This document shows positions 37,601 through 43,713 of a stretch of 64,000 nt of DNA, in pieces. Location of the stretch: positions 77,236,645 to 77,300,644 of the forward strand of contig OW121853.1 in the NCBI GenBank assembly GCA_933228895.1. The letters are read 5' to 3'. Source of the stretch: Platycnemis pennipes. Its lineage: Eukaryota > Arthropoda > Insecta > Odonata > Platycnemididae. Under the pieces are notes generated by a model. It did not search any database and was not told the DNA's origin. It worked only from the letters and a program-made list of their open reading frames with translations. Position 1 is the first letter of the stretch. Each line of letters starts with the position of its first letter. Made by a program: the position numbers and the translations under genes.

Positions 37601-40600
37601 GATCACTTGAATTTGAGAAATTTGGAAAAAGTGGTTTTTCCGAGCTAAAAAAAGTCCACGTGGGAAAGGGTTTAAAAATAACTAAAACATTGATTTAGAA
37701 AGTCCTAGTGTTGTTCTTTCAGGTACAAAGAGAATTGTTTTGTGTTTTCAAGGGGTTTGGGAGATATAGTCAGTGTAAAAACAGTGCTCAATTCCATCAG
37801 GCAATGGGCCTAAACACTCGTATTCCAACAATACTATACTTTAACCATTATTAAACCTCATGGGATTGGGTTTTAAATTATTGGATATTTCTGAAAAATA
37901 GTCGATTTAAAATGGAAAGACCCTCTTTTATCTCCTCTAGTTTTTACTTCCCAAGTTTAACAATGGTCTTGGCCTCTTCTACTGCTTACCACTACCTTAG
38001 TTTTCTTTATACCTACTCATCCTTGAGTGATATCTGGCCATGATCTTTCCCATGTTGACTAGTCTTCCTAAGTTTATTTCTGTCACTGCCAGGACTGCTA
38101 TGTCAGCTACAAATCGCAGCATGCTAATTTTTTCCCCAAGTATTTTTATTCCCGAAGCCTTCTCTTGGATTTCTCTGATGGCATTCTCAACGTACACATT
38201 AATAATAATATAGACTATACACAACTTCCTCTTACTCCCTATTTATTACTTTCTTCGTAATACAATAATGAAGTACTGGACATGGTTGGGTGAGGAGGGA
38301 TATTTGCTGGAGGATATTAGGAGGGAGCAGAGTAGTGTGCTGAGTCTTGCCTTTGGTGCATTCAAAATTTCTCCCTGGAACTATTTCATGGACTGTGTCT
38401 AGGTGTCTAGCCTCCTAAGGGAGGCATTGAAATTGCATGCTGGGAGTTTTACCCAAAAGTGAGGAGGACGAGAGGAGGCAGTTTCTCATTTCCTTCGGTA
38501 ACTTCGGCAGTGCAAGGTGTAAGGCAAGACATATGCCCTCTGAGATGATTTTATGAGTTGGGAAGTTGTTCCTAAGATTTGAACTTGCATGTAGTGATTA
38601 AAAGAGGTCCATCGTACTAGTAAATCCATTTGCATATACATCTGCATTCTCATTGACTTCATTGTGTACCCACATGAATTGATCGCAGAAAAACTTCAGT
38701 GGGAGGATGGGCCACGCAATGAAAGCAAAGTCTTTATGGAAGAATTCTGGAGGAGAGAGAAAGAGGGCAGATTTTCCCTTAACTTCCAATAAAAAAATAA
38801 TTACATATTTCAGAAATAAAATTATCAACAACATATATCAATCTCCTACTTTCTGGTCATTAGGTGCCAGCAAATAAAATTGTGTAAGTGCGATTAAGGA
38901 AGCTACACACCATGTTGAGTAAAGATGCCATTCAGGAGCCTGGAGTGTCTGAAGGAGTCAGTCAATGAAATATCAGTGCTATAATTTCAGCTAAAAAGTT
39001 AATGTTTTTGTTCTCATAATATTCTTTGTTTTACTAAGATGCATTCATTTATAAAAATTACAAGCTGACCCGGCCACGCGTTGCTGTGGCTCAATCTGGT
39101 TAAATGGAAAGCGCACGTTTATAGTATGTTTAATTTCACAATTCTTATGGGTATACAATATATCTCAGCTGATCGATTGTTTTGCAGCTGGACACGCATA
39201 TTTGTGTATAATTTTAACGTCTTTACATGTCGTCACAAAGTATAATATTTCAGGCAAGCATTTATTTCATCCGCTAGTGTCAATCGAGGAATTACAGGTA
39301 ATATTTGCCTGAAATGTCGTGCGAGCAATATTAATGCATTCTCAAATGGTCTCAGGATTCAACGGAAATCTTGCAATGATCGATCCAGAGCCTCGAGCGA
39401 TGCTTTGTGCACCATTGTGCATTCATCCCAAGCAATAAGTTGGCATTTCTGAAATATTTGTCCCATGCCGGATGATTTGAATATGTTGCACGTGAGTGTT
39501 TCAATGAATTGCAAGTTCAATGGGATGCACATCCCGTCTCCAGTGTCGATATTGTATTCTCGATATTGTACAAACCTTCATGGAGTGAACAAAACAACTA
39601 ACCAAAGCTTCATGGAAATTGGATGAATGTTGTGGTAATGCATGAAGTTATCAATATTGTATCGATACAGTATCGATATTGTAATGATACTTTATAAAAC
39701 TTTGATAAAAAACACCTAAATATTTTCACCTCAATTTTGTATCAACAATGTATCGATGTATCCATATTTTATCGATATTATATCGATACAGTATCGACAT
39801 TGAATTATCGATTTTGTAGAAACCTTCGCGGAGCGTACTCAATAACTTTCCATAGTTTCATGGCGATCCGATGAATGGTGTAGTAATGCATAAAGGACAA
39901 ACACATTATTTACATTCGATACAGTATCGATATTGTAACGATACATTCCTTTTAAAAAAATAAATAATTTCACCTCAATTTTGTTTCAATAATGTATCGA
40001 TTTATCGATACTTTTGTGATATTATATCGATAAAGTATCGATATTGAAATATCGATTCCGTAGTCCTCTTTTCGGGAATGTACTCAACAACTTCCCAAAG
40101 TTTCATGGCGATCCGATGAATGGTGTAGTAATGCATAAAGGACACACACACACACACACACACATACATTCATTTTTATATATATAGATTATAACCTCTT
40201 TTATCTTTATTAATTTTTATTGTAATTTATCTTAAATTATGGTTACCATACATTTTGAGGATATTAGTTACATTTATTATTTAAATGTCTCAATTTTGGA
40301 AAGAATGTTTCACAATTAACTTTTGATAAAAAATGCTGAGATATACATATTTGATTTGATCATCCCATTCCCAAATATGCAAATTTCATGCAGTGAACTA
40401 GTCCCAGAGCTGCTTTGGGATATATCATTCAAGTAACTCAAAATGGAGAAATACATTATCCAAATTGTCCAAATTATCCTGTTACCCAAATTGCACTAAA
40501 CTCTGAGAACATTACTAAAAAGAAAAGAAATGATCACAGACAAGGAGGAGTCCCTTCCTTTATGAAAGTACTCAAGAGCACCTGGCCAGAAATCAGGGGG

Positions 40601-42678
40601 TTCTGGCTTCAAGTCCCTTTCAAGGAGAACGATTTTTTTCTTAGTGGAAATTATGCAATAGTGTAATTTCAGCGGGTAGTGTTGTTAAGATTTTTGTGGC
40701 AAATTTGCAATCCTTGATTTTGTCACAAGGCCTAATCTTTATCAAGTTTAACATCATCAGTACATGCATAGGAGCTCATCAAATTCAAAACCATTGCTGG
40801 TAATAGTAGATAAATGGTAAATGTGAGGTGAAAGAGATACAGGGATACATATTGATACACATATGTACTGTTAAGAGCATGCTTGGATGTGTGTCCATAT
40901 TATATTTACTTACCATAGCTGGTGTTGGTCAGGTAACATCTACTCTCCAAACTAAGCTGAAAGATAATTAGGATTTTTTTATTTTGGTAATGGCAATTTA
41001 AAGTTATGGCCTACAAATTACAGCAAGCTCCAAAGTATATTTATGTGAAATTCACACTAGTAAAAATGACATTCACGAGCTCTATTTTGCAACTTTTAAC
41101 AAATGCATGTGACCTACAATTCAAAAAATATATGTCCCTTGTTTTTTAAGGAATGATCACCAGCTTGAGTCCACCTGGCAGGTGAGCTTTGAGTTTAGGT
41201 GACCATTTGGAAGACAATATCAAAAACAAATCACTTTTATCAGCACGACAATTTTTCATCGGTCAATAAACTCATCAAGGGCAAAACATATCACAGTGAA
41301 TGTGCTATCAATGCATGCTTTAAGGGTGCCAATTTAGGCTTAGTGAGATAAAAGAACAAGGCATACTGAACAGAAACACCTTCAGACAAAAAAATGAAGG
41401 ACAGGGAGGAGGGGTACTTAAGGATGAAAAGAAGCCTGTGCAATGACACCCTCCAGCGGCGTTGGAAGTGAGGGGTAGGAGGGGAATTGCCCCCCCCCCC
41501 CCCCCCAGAATGTGCCCCGGGCCCTTAAGAAATGAGTCTTCATTAATAAAAATTAAATTTCACTTCCAGCTTGCCTTTTCCCTTCTGACACATATTCTAC
41601 TACCTTAATATACACTTTTAGTGGAATTCTAGTCTCTACCCCCTCCTATCCACAAAAAAATGTGGGCTCTTTTCATAGGAGCCAGGCCCTTTTCTTAACC
41701 CATTGGGGTTGGTTGGTTGGTTGGTTATTTAGGGGAGGCGACCGACAGCTGAGGTCATTTGCGCCATTTAGGATAGGTGGATAATTGGGTATTGGTAGGA
41801 GTTTTCAGGGAACGGAGGAAGGGTGGAGAGAAACCCGGCGTCGGCATTAGCCTACTCTTAACGAAAGGCGCCAAGGGGACCACTGCTTAACGTCCCATCC
41901 GACGGACGGAGTACTGAACTTGAATTGCCCTCCACTAGGCACTCAAGTGGGGACCGGTTTTCCACTGAAAAATCCGCCACTGCCGGGAATCGAACCCGGG
42001 CCCTCGGGATGGGAGGCCAGTACTCTAGCCACCACACCAACCCGATCCCCCCCATTGGGGTAAAGCGCCGGCGATTCGCCGGTCTACCTTATTTTGCCTT
42101 AAGATAAAGAGCCAGTCACGTGATGGAATTCAATGTTCTAATGCTATTCTTTTTTCCCGATTTTATGTACCACAAGTCTTTTTTTTATTCAGTGAAAATA
42201 AATTGTGAAATATTTAATTAGTAAATAATTTTAATTTCCAAAAATTTTTTTTAAAAAATTCCGATAAATTTTTCAGAAAATTAAATAGAGTTTAAAGGGC
42301 AGAAAATCCATGGAAAATTAAGAGGCGAACGGGTTAAGAGCCGGGCCATTTTCAAGGTTGGCCCCTCCCAGCGAAAATAGTTCCGACGCCCCTCACACCC
42401 TCCATCAGAAGAATGACACCCATAACAAAAGAAGAAGGACATGCGGAAAAGGATAAGCAAACACGGTGGGAAGCCAAGATAAATGTGATCCAAAAGAGGC
42501 AATAAAAAAACATGTATGCAAAAAGAGGTGATAAAAAACATGATGTAAAGGCTTGTGGTGTTCCAAATATATTTTTATAGAACAAAATAACACTCACCCC
42601 ATTGACATCCCTTCCTAAGTTCATTCCACTGAGTGACACCATTAGCAGAAAGGTGATGGAATATCTAACGAGAACCAT
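16446..42678 (-). CDS. Interleukin-17-receptor-like SEFIR protein, whole gene (12 exons)
   Basis: Twelve exons, all with AG/GT borders and matching phases, join into one frame. Order in the protein: hydrophobic signal peptide (residues 1 to about 20-26), ectodomain with about a dozen cysteines and several N-x-S/T sites (about 27-303), one transmembrane helix (about 309-334) followed by W-K-R, a short linker, then a SEFIR domain (about 357-505). The SEFIR call rests on the first strand EILLLYARDCPQF, the strand and loop VHDCYDES, the helix GPEEWFQLLM, the strand TIIVTTK, and the tail LPTALTRYKLPEHLDKLL. Known for the family: SEFIR domains bind Act1/CIKS-type adaptors at the membrane and signal to NF-kB and MAPK. 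Inferred: a receptor for an IL-17-like cytokine. Introns reach 6.5 kb and are full of transposons. The end is 16622 in one frame and 16446 in the other. A Toll/TIR receptor is less likely because BB-loop-type TIR signatures are missing. Confidence 0.85.
16622..16784 (-). CDS. IL-17R-like last exon, frame ending at 16622
   Basis: Acceptor TTATTGCAG at 16786-16785. The base G completes the shared codon, then INGFDDDVELKYLPTALTR and YKLPEHLDKLLTDM follow, which suit the end of a SEFIR domain. Reading straight on gives a stop at 16624-16622 after about 20 further residues, for a 530-residue protein. A different frame, open from here to 16446, looks more protein-like downstream, so this stop may not be the real one. 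Confidence 0.6.
17140..17715. repeat. Dispersed repeat, copy 1
   Basis: About 570 bp matching the inverse complement of 59460-60045, including CATTCACTCATAAATCAAAA, GCAAAAGGTGACA, GCTTCGCAGGCTCAGTTGTG and AAAGGGTTAAAAACA. Family not recognised; no coding capacity. Lies in the last intron of the IL-17R-like gene. Confidence 0.6.
18352..18725. repeat. Self-complementary CCAGCTGG / TCCAGCTGGA array
   Basis: Nearly 375 bp made of irregular repeats of GCTGGAT, TCCAGCTGG, ATTCCAGTTGGAATCC and their complements. The unit is its own complement, so either strand can fold at many points. It begins with a GGATGGATGGCTGGATGAAT microsatellite. No frame or gene product supported. Confidence 0.7.
19381..19685. 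mobile_element. TTAA-type MITE
   Basis: Ends TTAACCCTTTTACTGCCA and TGGCAGTAAAAGGGTAA. The sequence GTGGGCC...GGCCCAC repeats near the left end. Shared in inverted orientation with 62907-63225. Lies in the last intron of the IL-17R-like gene. Confidence 0.65.
20597..20856 (-). CDS. IL-17R-like exon 11: core of SEFIR domain
   Basis: Encodes 86 codons plus two bases. Key segments: VHDCYDESNHDVLNGPEEWF (acidic loop and helix with the invariant-type Trp), then RTIIVTTKCAYLQQ (buried strand), then a segment ending DIYRKIYVVQ. Order and spacing match the second half of SEFIR domains. Acceptor TAAACAG, donor ACA|GTAAGT. The exon is the longest in the gene and leaves phase 2. Confidence 0.9.
21440..21766. 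mobile_element. Shorter, opposite-orientation copy of the 46-kb hAT-like MITE
   Basis: Shares in inverted order the CGGTTCCGGTTC arms, the AGTGGAGGCTTCACATTAAA region (as its complement) and the GACCCATCCCTA end with the element at 46074-46691. The left terminal repeat is degenerate, so its left border is approximate. Lies in the intron between exons 10 and 11 of the IL-17R-like gene. Confidence 0.7.
21864..22044 (+). pseudogene. Orphan coding-like terminal exon or captured gene fragment
   Basis: After the acceptor-like TTTATTCCAG the plus strand is open for 59 codons to a TGA: KVTYSSQNSKTKQPMSRP, then PRPREPPSPCYPELLSQDD, then MHTLPLKDNNAPCVQP. It is much more GC-rich than the bases around it and very proline/serine-rich, like the cytoplasmic tail of a membrane protein. 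It sits antisense inside the intron between exons 10 and 11 of the IL-17R-like gene and just upstream of a 1-kb DNA transposon. No matching partner exon was seen, so it may be the last exon of a nested gene, or a fragment copied from elsewhere. Protein family not recognised. Confidence 0.45.
22097..23123. mobile_element. DNA transposon relic with CAGGGTGGC ends
   Basis: 1027 bp bounded by CAGGGTGGC and GCCACCCTG, with a 5-bp direct repeat taatt on each side (22092-22096, 23124-23128). Both ends carry clusters of CCCTGAC / TTCCCTGACTTTTCCCTGA motifs. The middle has no transposase frame. The superfamily is uncertain. Confidence 0.6.
23140..23236 (-). mobile_element. SINE head fragment
   Basis: Minus strand carries GTGGTGGGCGTGGTGACTCC and a B-box-like GAGTCAAATCCCAGTGG followed by GGCAGTGATTTTTC. 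Directly abuts the DNA element ending at 23123. Confidence 0.4.
23437..23567 (-). CDS. IL-17R-like exon 10: first half of SEFIR domain
   Basis: Begins DEVTTHSLIVKDIEILLLYA, then RDCPQFMKVMKSLKRFLE. This is the classic SEFIR start: a buried hydrophobic strand ending in Y-S/A-R-D, followed by an amphipathic helix. Acceptor TTTTCCAG, donor CAG|GTGCGT, phase 1 in and phase 0 out. Confidence 0.88.
23940..25735 (+). mobile_element. Jockey/I-type non-LTR retrotransposon, 5'-truncated, with RNase H
   Basis: Starts inside the reverse transcriptase at the catalytic YADDVAILI motif, continues through VNPEKTKLVLF and the thumb region (a frame change near 24150-24220), then an RNase H domain with its acidic residues in YTDFS, AEVYAL, TDSKAALKAL and TEMADELAR, and a C-terminal zinc-type CKWCKEGDETTSHILCEC. 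It is broken by frameshifts and one stop. It ends in an (ATCT)n tail at 25678-25691 followed by a second partial copy of its own 3' end. The RNase H plus C-x2-C-x-H-x-C ending points to the I/Jockey superfamily (I, LOA or similar). Confidence 0.85.
25993..26560 (-). mobile_element. Second 3' end of the same LINE, inverted
   Basis: The reverse complement repeats the 3' part of the element at 23940-25735: the ADELA RNase H end, the TSIG-AEIR segment, the C-terminal zinc region and the tail sequence around GGTCTAAGTGCCT. It carries many substitutions and small indels. The two copies stand tail to tail about 260-300 bases apart. Its 5' break lies about 85 bases from the donor of IL-17R-like exon 9. 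Confidence 0.75.
26645..26800 (-). CDS. IL-17R-like exon 9: transmembrane helix
   Basis: Encodes a stem followed by about 25 uncharged hydrophobic residues (STVFIAFMVIFVFLVAALGV and on) and then WKRP, the usual stop-transfer order placing the following SEFIR domain in the cytoplasm. Phase 1 in and out. The acceptor has a long pyrimidine run ending TTTAG and the donor is AAAAG|GTATGA. An inverted LINE fragment ends only about 85 bases downstream of the donor. Confidence 0.85.
27321..27420 (-). CDS. IL-17R-like exon 8: membrane-proximal cysteine cluster
   Basis: 100 nucleotides encoding 33 codons plus one base. Three cysteines, ending in the cluster C-V-C (GTDCVCDKNEEYG). This looks like the cysteine-rich stem just outside the membrane in IL-17 receptors. 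Acceptor CTCCAAAG, donor TATG|GTTAGT. A 62-residue plus-strand frame over the same bases is a shadow. Confidence 0.78.
27506..27562 (-). CDS. IL-17R-like exon 7: short ectodomain exon
   Basis: 57 nucleotides, 19 codons, phase 0 at both ends: starts KMTGISCKYKTSENIT. One cysteine and an N-I-T site. Acceptor is ATTTTTCAG and donor AAG|GTAAAT. Being a multiple of three, it could be skipped without changing the frame, as could exon 6. Confidence 0.68.
28251..28277. repeat. Short perfect hairpin
   Basis: AGAGCAACAGCT, GAT, AGCTGTTGCTCT. 12-bp stem with 3-base loop, just downstream of the donor of IL-17R-like exon 6. Confidence 0.6.
28315..28377 (-). CDS. IL-17R-like exon 6: short ectodomain exon
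   Basis: 63 nucleotides, 21 codons, phase 0 at both ends, starting DHSVKKICNITLEE. It contains one cysteine overlapping an N-I-T site. The acceptor is ATTCCAG and the donor GGT|GTAAGT. An alternative donor three bases inside (G|GTGTAAG) would break the phase. Lies 6.5 kb from exon 5 across a large transposon-rich intron. Confidence 0.7.
28400..30640. other. Part of the intron between IL-17R-like exons 5 and 6, nothing assigned
   Basis: No coding frame with recognisable motifs. Short frames at 29.1-29.4 and 29.7-29.9 kb are pyrimidine- or phenylalanine-rich chance frames. Confidence 0.4.
30643..30814. mobile_element. 172-bp TTAA MITE with internal ACGTCG palindromes
   Basis: Starts TTAACCCTTCAAGCG and ends CGTTGAAGGGTTAA, with TTAA on both sides. 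Inside, GACGTAGTNACTACGTCGCT occurs twice, each itself palindromic. Lies immediately upstream of the RTE fragment at 30830. Confidence 0.7.
30830..31640 (+). mobile_element. RTE-type LINE fragment (linker and start of reverse transcriptase)
   Basis: Encodes KKPWITEETLELTEERRKYK, then HFKKLAARFSTIRDKNGELS, EDKVKRWKEYLEQLYN, and after a frameshift and a TAG the RT entry motif APGIDDIPAELIKN and TGEIPTDFEKNIIIHIPK. This is the usual order between endonuclease and RT in RTE-like elements. Truncated on both sides. Confidence 0.8.
32104..32580. mobile_element. Two tandem Tigger-like (pogo) MITE units
   Basis: Unit A starts CTACAGTAGAGCCTCGGTTA at 32104 and unit B CTACTGTAGAACCTCGGATA at about 32338. 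Both contain CATTTATA-CCxTTTTTT, GACCCCATGTAT and GGAAAGTCCTCACTTATAC. About 235 bp each, head to tail. ACAGTAGAACCTCG is the classic Tigger end. Confidence 0.6.
32600..34880. other. Rest of the same intron, nothing assigned
   Basis: AT-rich. A patch at 33370-33460 repeats GGATCCAAA and GGATC units and may be a small repeat. The 109-residue plus frame at 33.95-34.28 kb has no recognisable motif. Confidence 0.4.
34892..35009 (-). CDS. IL-17R-like exon 5: ectodomain
   Basis: 118 nucleotides, one base completing an Arg codon and then 39 codons starting GTVSFHLRFNNP and ending VDSSKLK. The acceptor is CCTTGCAG and the donor AAG|GTCAGT. It contains no cysteine and has alternating beta-strand-like hydrophobicity, consistent with a beta-sandwich domain. 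Confidence 0.78.
36161..36336 (-). CDS. IL-17R-like exon 4: fibronectin-III-like ectodomain part
   Basis: 176 nucleotides, phase 0 in and phase 2 out. It encodes FSRFTFYHVQTGLYYLDVRA followed by an N-K-T site. The F-x(5)-G-x-Y-Y-L-x-V pattern is typical of a late strand in the fibronectin III-like domains of IL-17 receptors and cytokine receptors. Acceptor is AACTTTCAG-like (tttcag|TTTTCA); donor is AAAG|GTAAGA. Confidence 0.8.
36716..36960 (-). CDS. IL-17R-like exon 3: ectodomain
   Basis: Encodes 81 full codons after a shared Asp. It begins QECDGNNMLDVHF, carries seven cysteines including the C-x(3)-C pair in CPNACGK, and has N-G-S and N-F-S sites. The acceptor is CTTCTAG and the donor AAAG|GTATGT. 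The cysteine spacing and alternating hydrophobic strands suit the first extracellular domain of an IL-17 receptor; that assignment is inferred. Confidence 0.8.
37117..37925. mobile_element. Non-autonomous DNA element with CATTTTAAATCGAC ends
   Basis: The left end GAGTCATTCCATTTTAAATCG is mirrored by GTCGATTTAAAATGGAAAGA at the right. About 810 bp, no coding frame. Lies between exons 2 and 3 of the IL-17R-like gene. Confidence 0.6.
38005..38225 (-). mobile_element. RTE-type LINE fragment (RT palm)
   Basis: Encodes AIREIQEKASGIKILGEKIS then MLRFVADIAVLAVTE: the RT palm motif normally read F-A-D-D, here F-V-A-D, so the catalytic pair is damaged. About 70 codons survive. Lies in the intron between exons 2 and 3 of the IL-17R-like gene. 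Confidence 0.7.
39062..40190. mobile_element. Composite repeat with Helitron-type helicase scrap and tandem TATCGATA units
   Basis: Starts at ACAAGCTGACCCGGCCACGC, a common arthropod repeat terminus. On the minus strand around 39440-39350 it encodes IAWDECTMVHKASLEALDRS, the Walker B region of Pif1-type helicases of Helitrons. From about 39555 follow three partial units about 235 bp long, each with TTCATGG...GATGAATG-TGT-GTAATGCAT, separated by TATCGATA-rich sequence, then (CA)n at 40143-40164 and a TATATATA end. Confidence 0.6.
40914..40956 (-). CDS. IL-17R-like exon 2: 43-nt microexon
   Basis: A 43-nucleotide exon with acceptor ATCTTTCAG and donor G|GTAAGTA. It encodes LSLESRCYLTNTSY plus the first base of an Asp codon. 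It is the only exon I found between exon 1 (phase 0) and exon 3 (needs one donated base) that satisfies both phases. It adds one cysteine and one N-T-S glycosylation site to the mature N-terminus. Confidence 0.7.
41491..41506. repeat. Poly-C tract
   Basis: A run of 16 C. Length is likely unreliable in the assembly. Confidence 0.8.
41695..42337. mobile_element. piggyBac-like MITE (TTAA ends) interrupted by a SINE
   Basis: Begins TTAACCCATTGGGG at 41695 and ends GAACGGGTTAA at 42337. Without the SINE and its duplicated target it is about 290 bp. It matches 6891-7216 over the AAAGCGC / GCCGGCGATT / GATGGAATTCAATG / CCATGGAAAATTAA blocks. TTAA targets and AACCC ends are typical of piggyBac-derived MITEs. 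It lies 260 bases past the start of the IL-17R-like gene's first intron. Confidence 0.7.
41709..42050 (-). mobile_element. tRNA-derived SINE with perfect 10-bp target duplication
   Basis: Minus orientation. The head carries a pol III A box (TGGCTAGAGTACTGG) and B box (GGTTCGATTCC), and the tail is (AACC)n, seen as ggttggttggttgg from 41707. The duplicated target is cccattgggg (41699-41708, 42051-42060), part of the host MITE. Confidence 0.8.
42598..42678 (-). CDS. IL-17R-like exon 1: start codon and signal peptide
   Basis: Encodes 27 residues: MVLVRYS, then the hydrophobic stretch ITFLLMVSL, then SGMNLGRDVNG. This has the charged-hydrophobic-polar order of a cleavable signal peptide. The donor reads GGG|GTGAGT and ends in phase 0, matching the next exon. 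The ATG at 42678-42676 is the only one before the hydrophobic core. No upstream non-coding exon was identified. Confidence 0.75.
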
Positions 42679-43100
42679 CTTTCAGGGATCAATTCTTACT
42701 TTCACAGACAGGTAATACAGCATCTCTACTTGAGCTATTCTGCATCAAGATCCTGCAACAAAAGGTAGGATTGCATTCGAGTGAATAAGAATTTATCAGC
42801 AAACTCATTATTTTCAGTTAAGGGTGCTAAACAATTTTCATAATGCCACTAAAAAAGTAAAAAAAATTCATTACACCACATTTGGATCTGGAGTTTTAGA
42901 TAATCAAGTATTCTTTAAAAACTATGATACAATGGACCATTAAGTCTTCAACATTTTAAATAAGCCAAAATAAAATAATGAACATTTTGGTTTAATAATA
43001 CTTGATTAAATTGCAAGAATTCAAACTGCATGCAGTGGTGTGGGAACATGATAATATGTATACAAGCAGATCATGCTTCAAATTTGACTTCCAATTTCAG

Positions 43101-43713
43101 TAACTTCTGTTAGTGTCATGTTGGTGAAATTTAACACTATGATAGAAAAAGATCATGTTCTACTGAGTGTGAACAAAATTTTGATCTTGACCTTTTGACC
43201 CCAAAATGGGGGTCCTAACCAAAATCCATATTTTGTCTTATTTTGAATTTTTTGGGAAAATTTTAATGAATGGGTTTTTGGGCACAAGGAACAAGATGAA
43301 ACCACTTTCATATTGGTAAAAAACATCCTGACACCTGAATAGGTTCAGTCAGGTTGCAGTGGTGGTAAATGTAAATCAATGCAACAAATGTGCCAACGCA
43401 TAGGTTTACATTGTTGCAAAAGACGACGGTAATGTTGCCAGATACATTGTTTCATCTCTTGACCTTCAAGGGTTATGTAGGGGTCAAAGATCACGATGTA
43501 TAAGCAAGCAAGTCAGGGCAAAAAAAGGGTCATAGCATAGGTATAAATGGAGTCCAATATCTTTGGCAAATATGACAAAAATTTGGATTTTGGTTTGGAC
43601 CCCCATTCTGGAATCAAAAGGTCAAAGTTCTAAAATATTGGTAGCACCCAAGAAAAAGAGACCTTTTACTATTATTGAGCTAAATTACTTCAACATGGCA
43701 CTAACGGGAAGTG
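43101..43713. mobile_element. Foldback element, about 610 bp
   Basis: Arms of about 150 bp: CTGTTAGTGTCATGTTG at left is mirrored by CAACATGGCACTAACGG at right, and TTGACCTTTTGACCCC...GGGGTCCTAACC by GGACCCCCATTCTGG...AAAGGTCAAAG. No coding frame. Related GACCTTTTGACCCC sequence is at 63930. Confidence 0.6.

Noticed and set aside
38650..38770. A minus-strand exon-like stretch with a fine pyrimidine tract (CTCTCTCCTCCAG) and frame ending DQFMW before GTACAC.
   Set aside because: Its entry phase needs one donated base and its exit phase does not fit exon 3; the 43-base exon at 40914-40956 fits both sides exactly.
40143..40164. (CA)n run considered as a separate feature or CRISPR-like repeat.
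   Set aside because: Simple microsatellite inside a larger repeat; no spacer-repeat pattern exists anywhere in the window.
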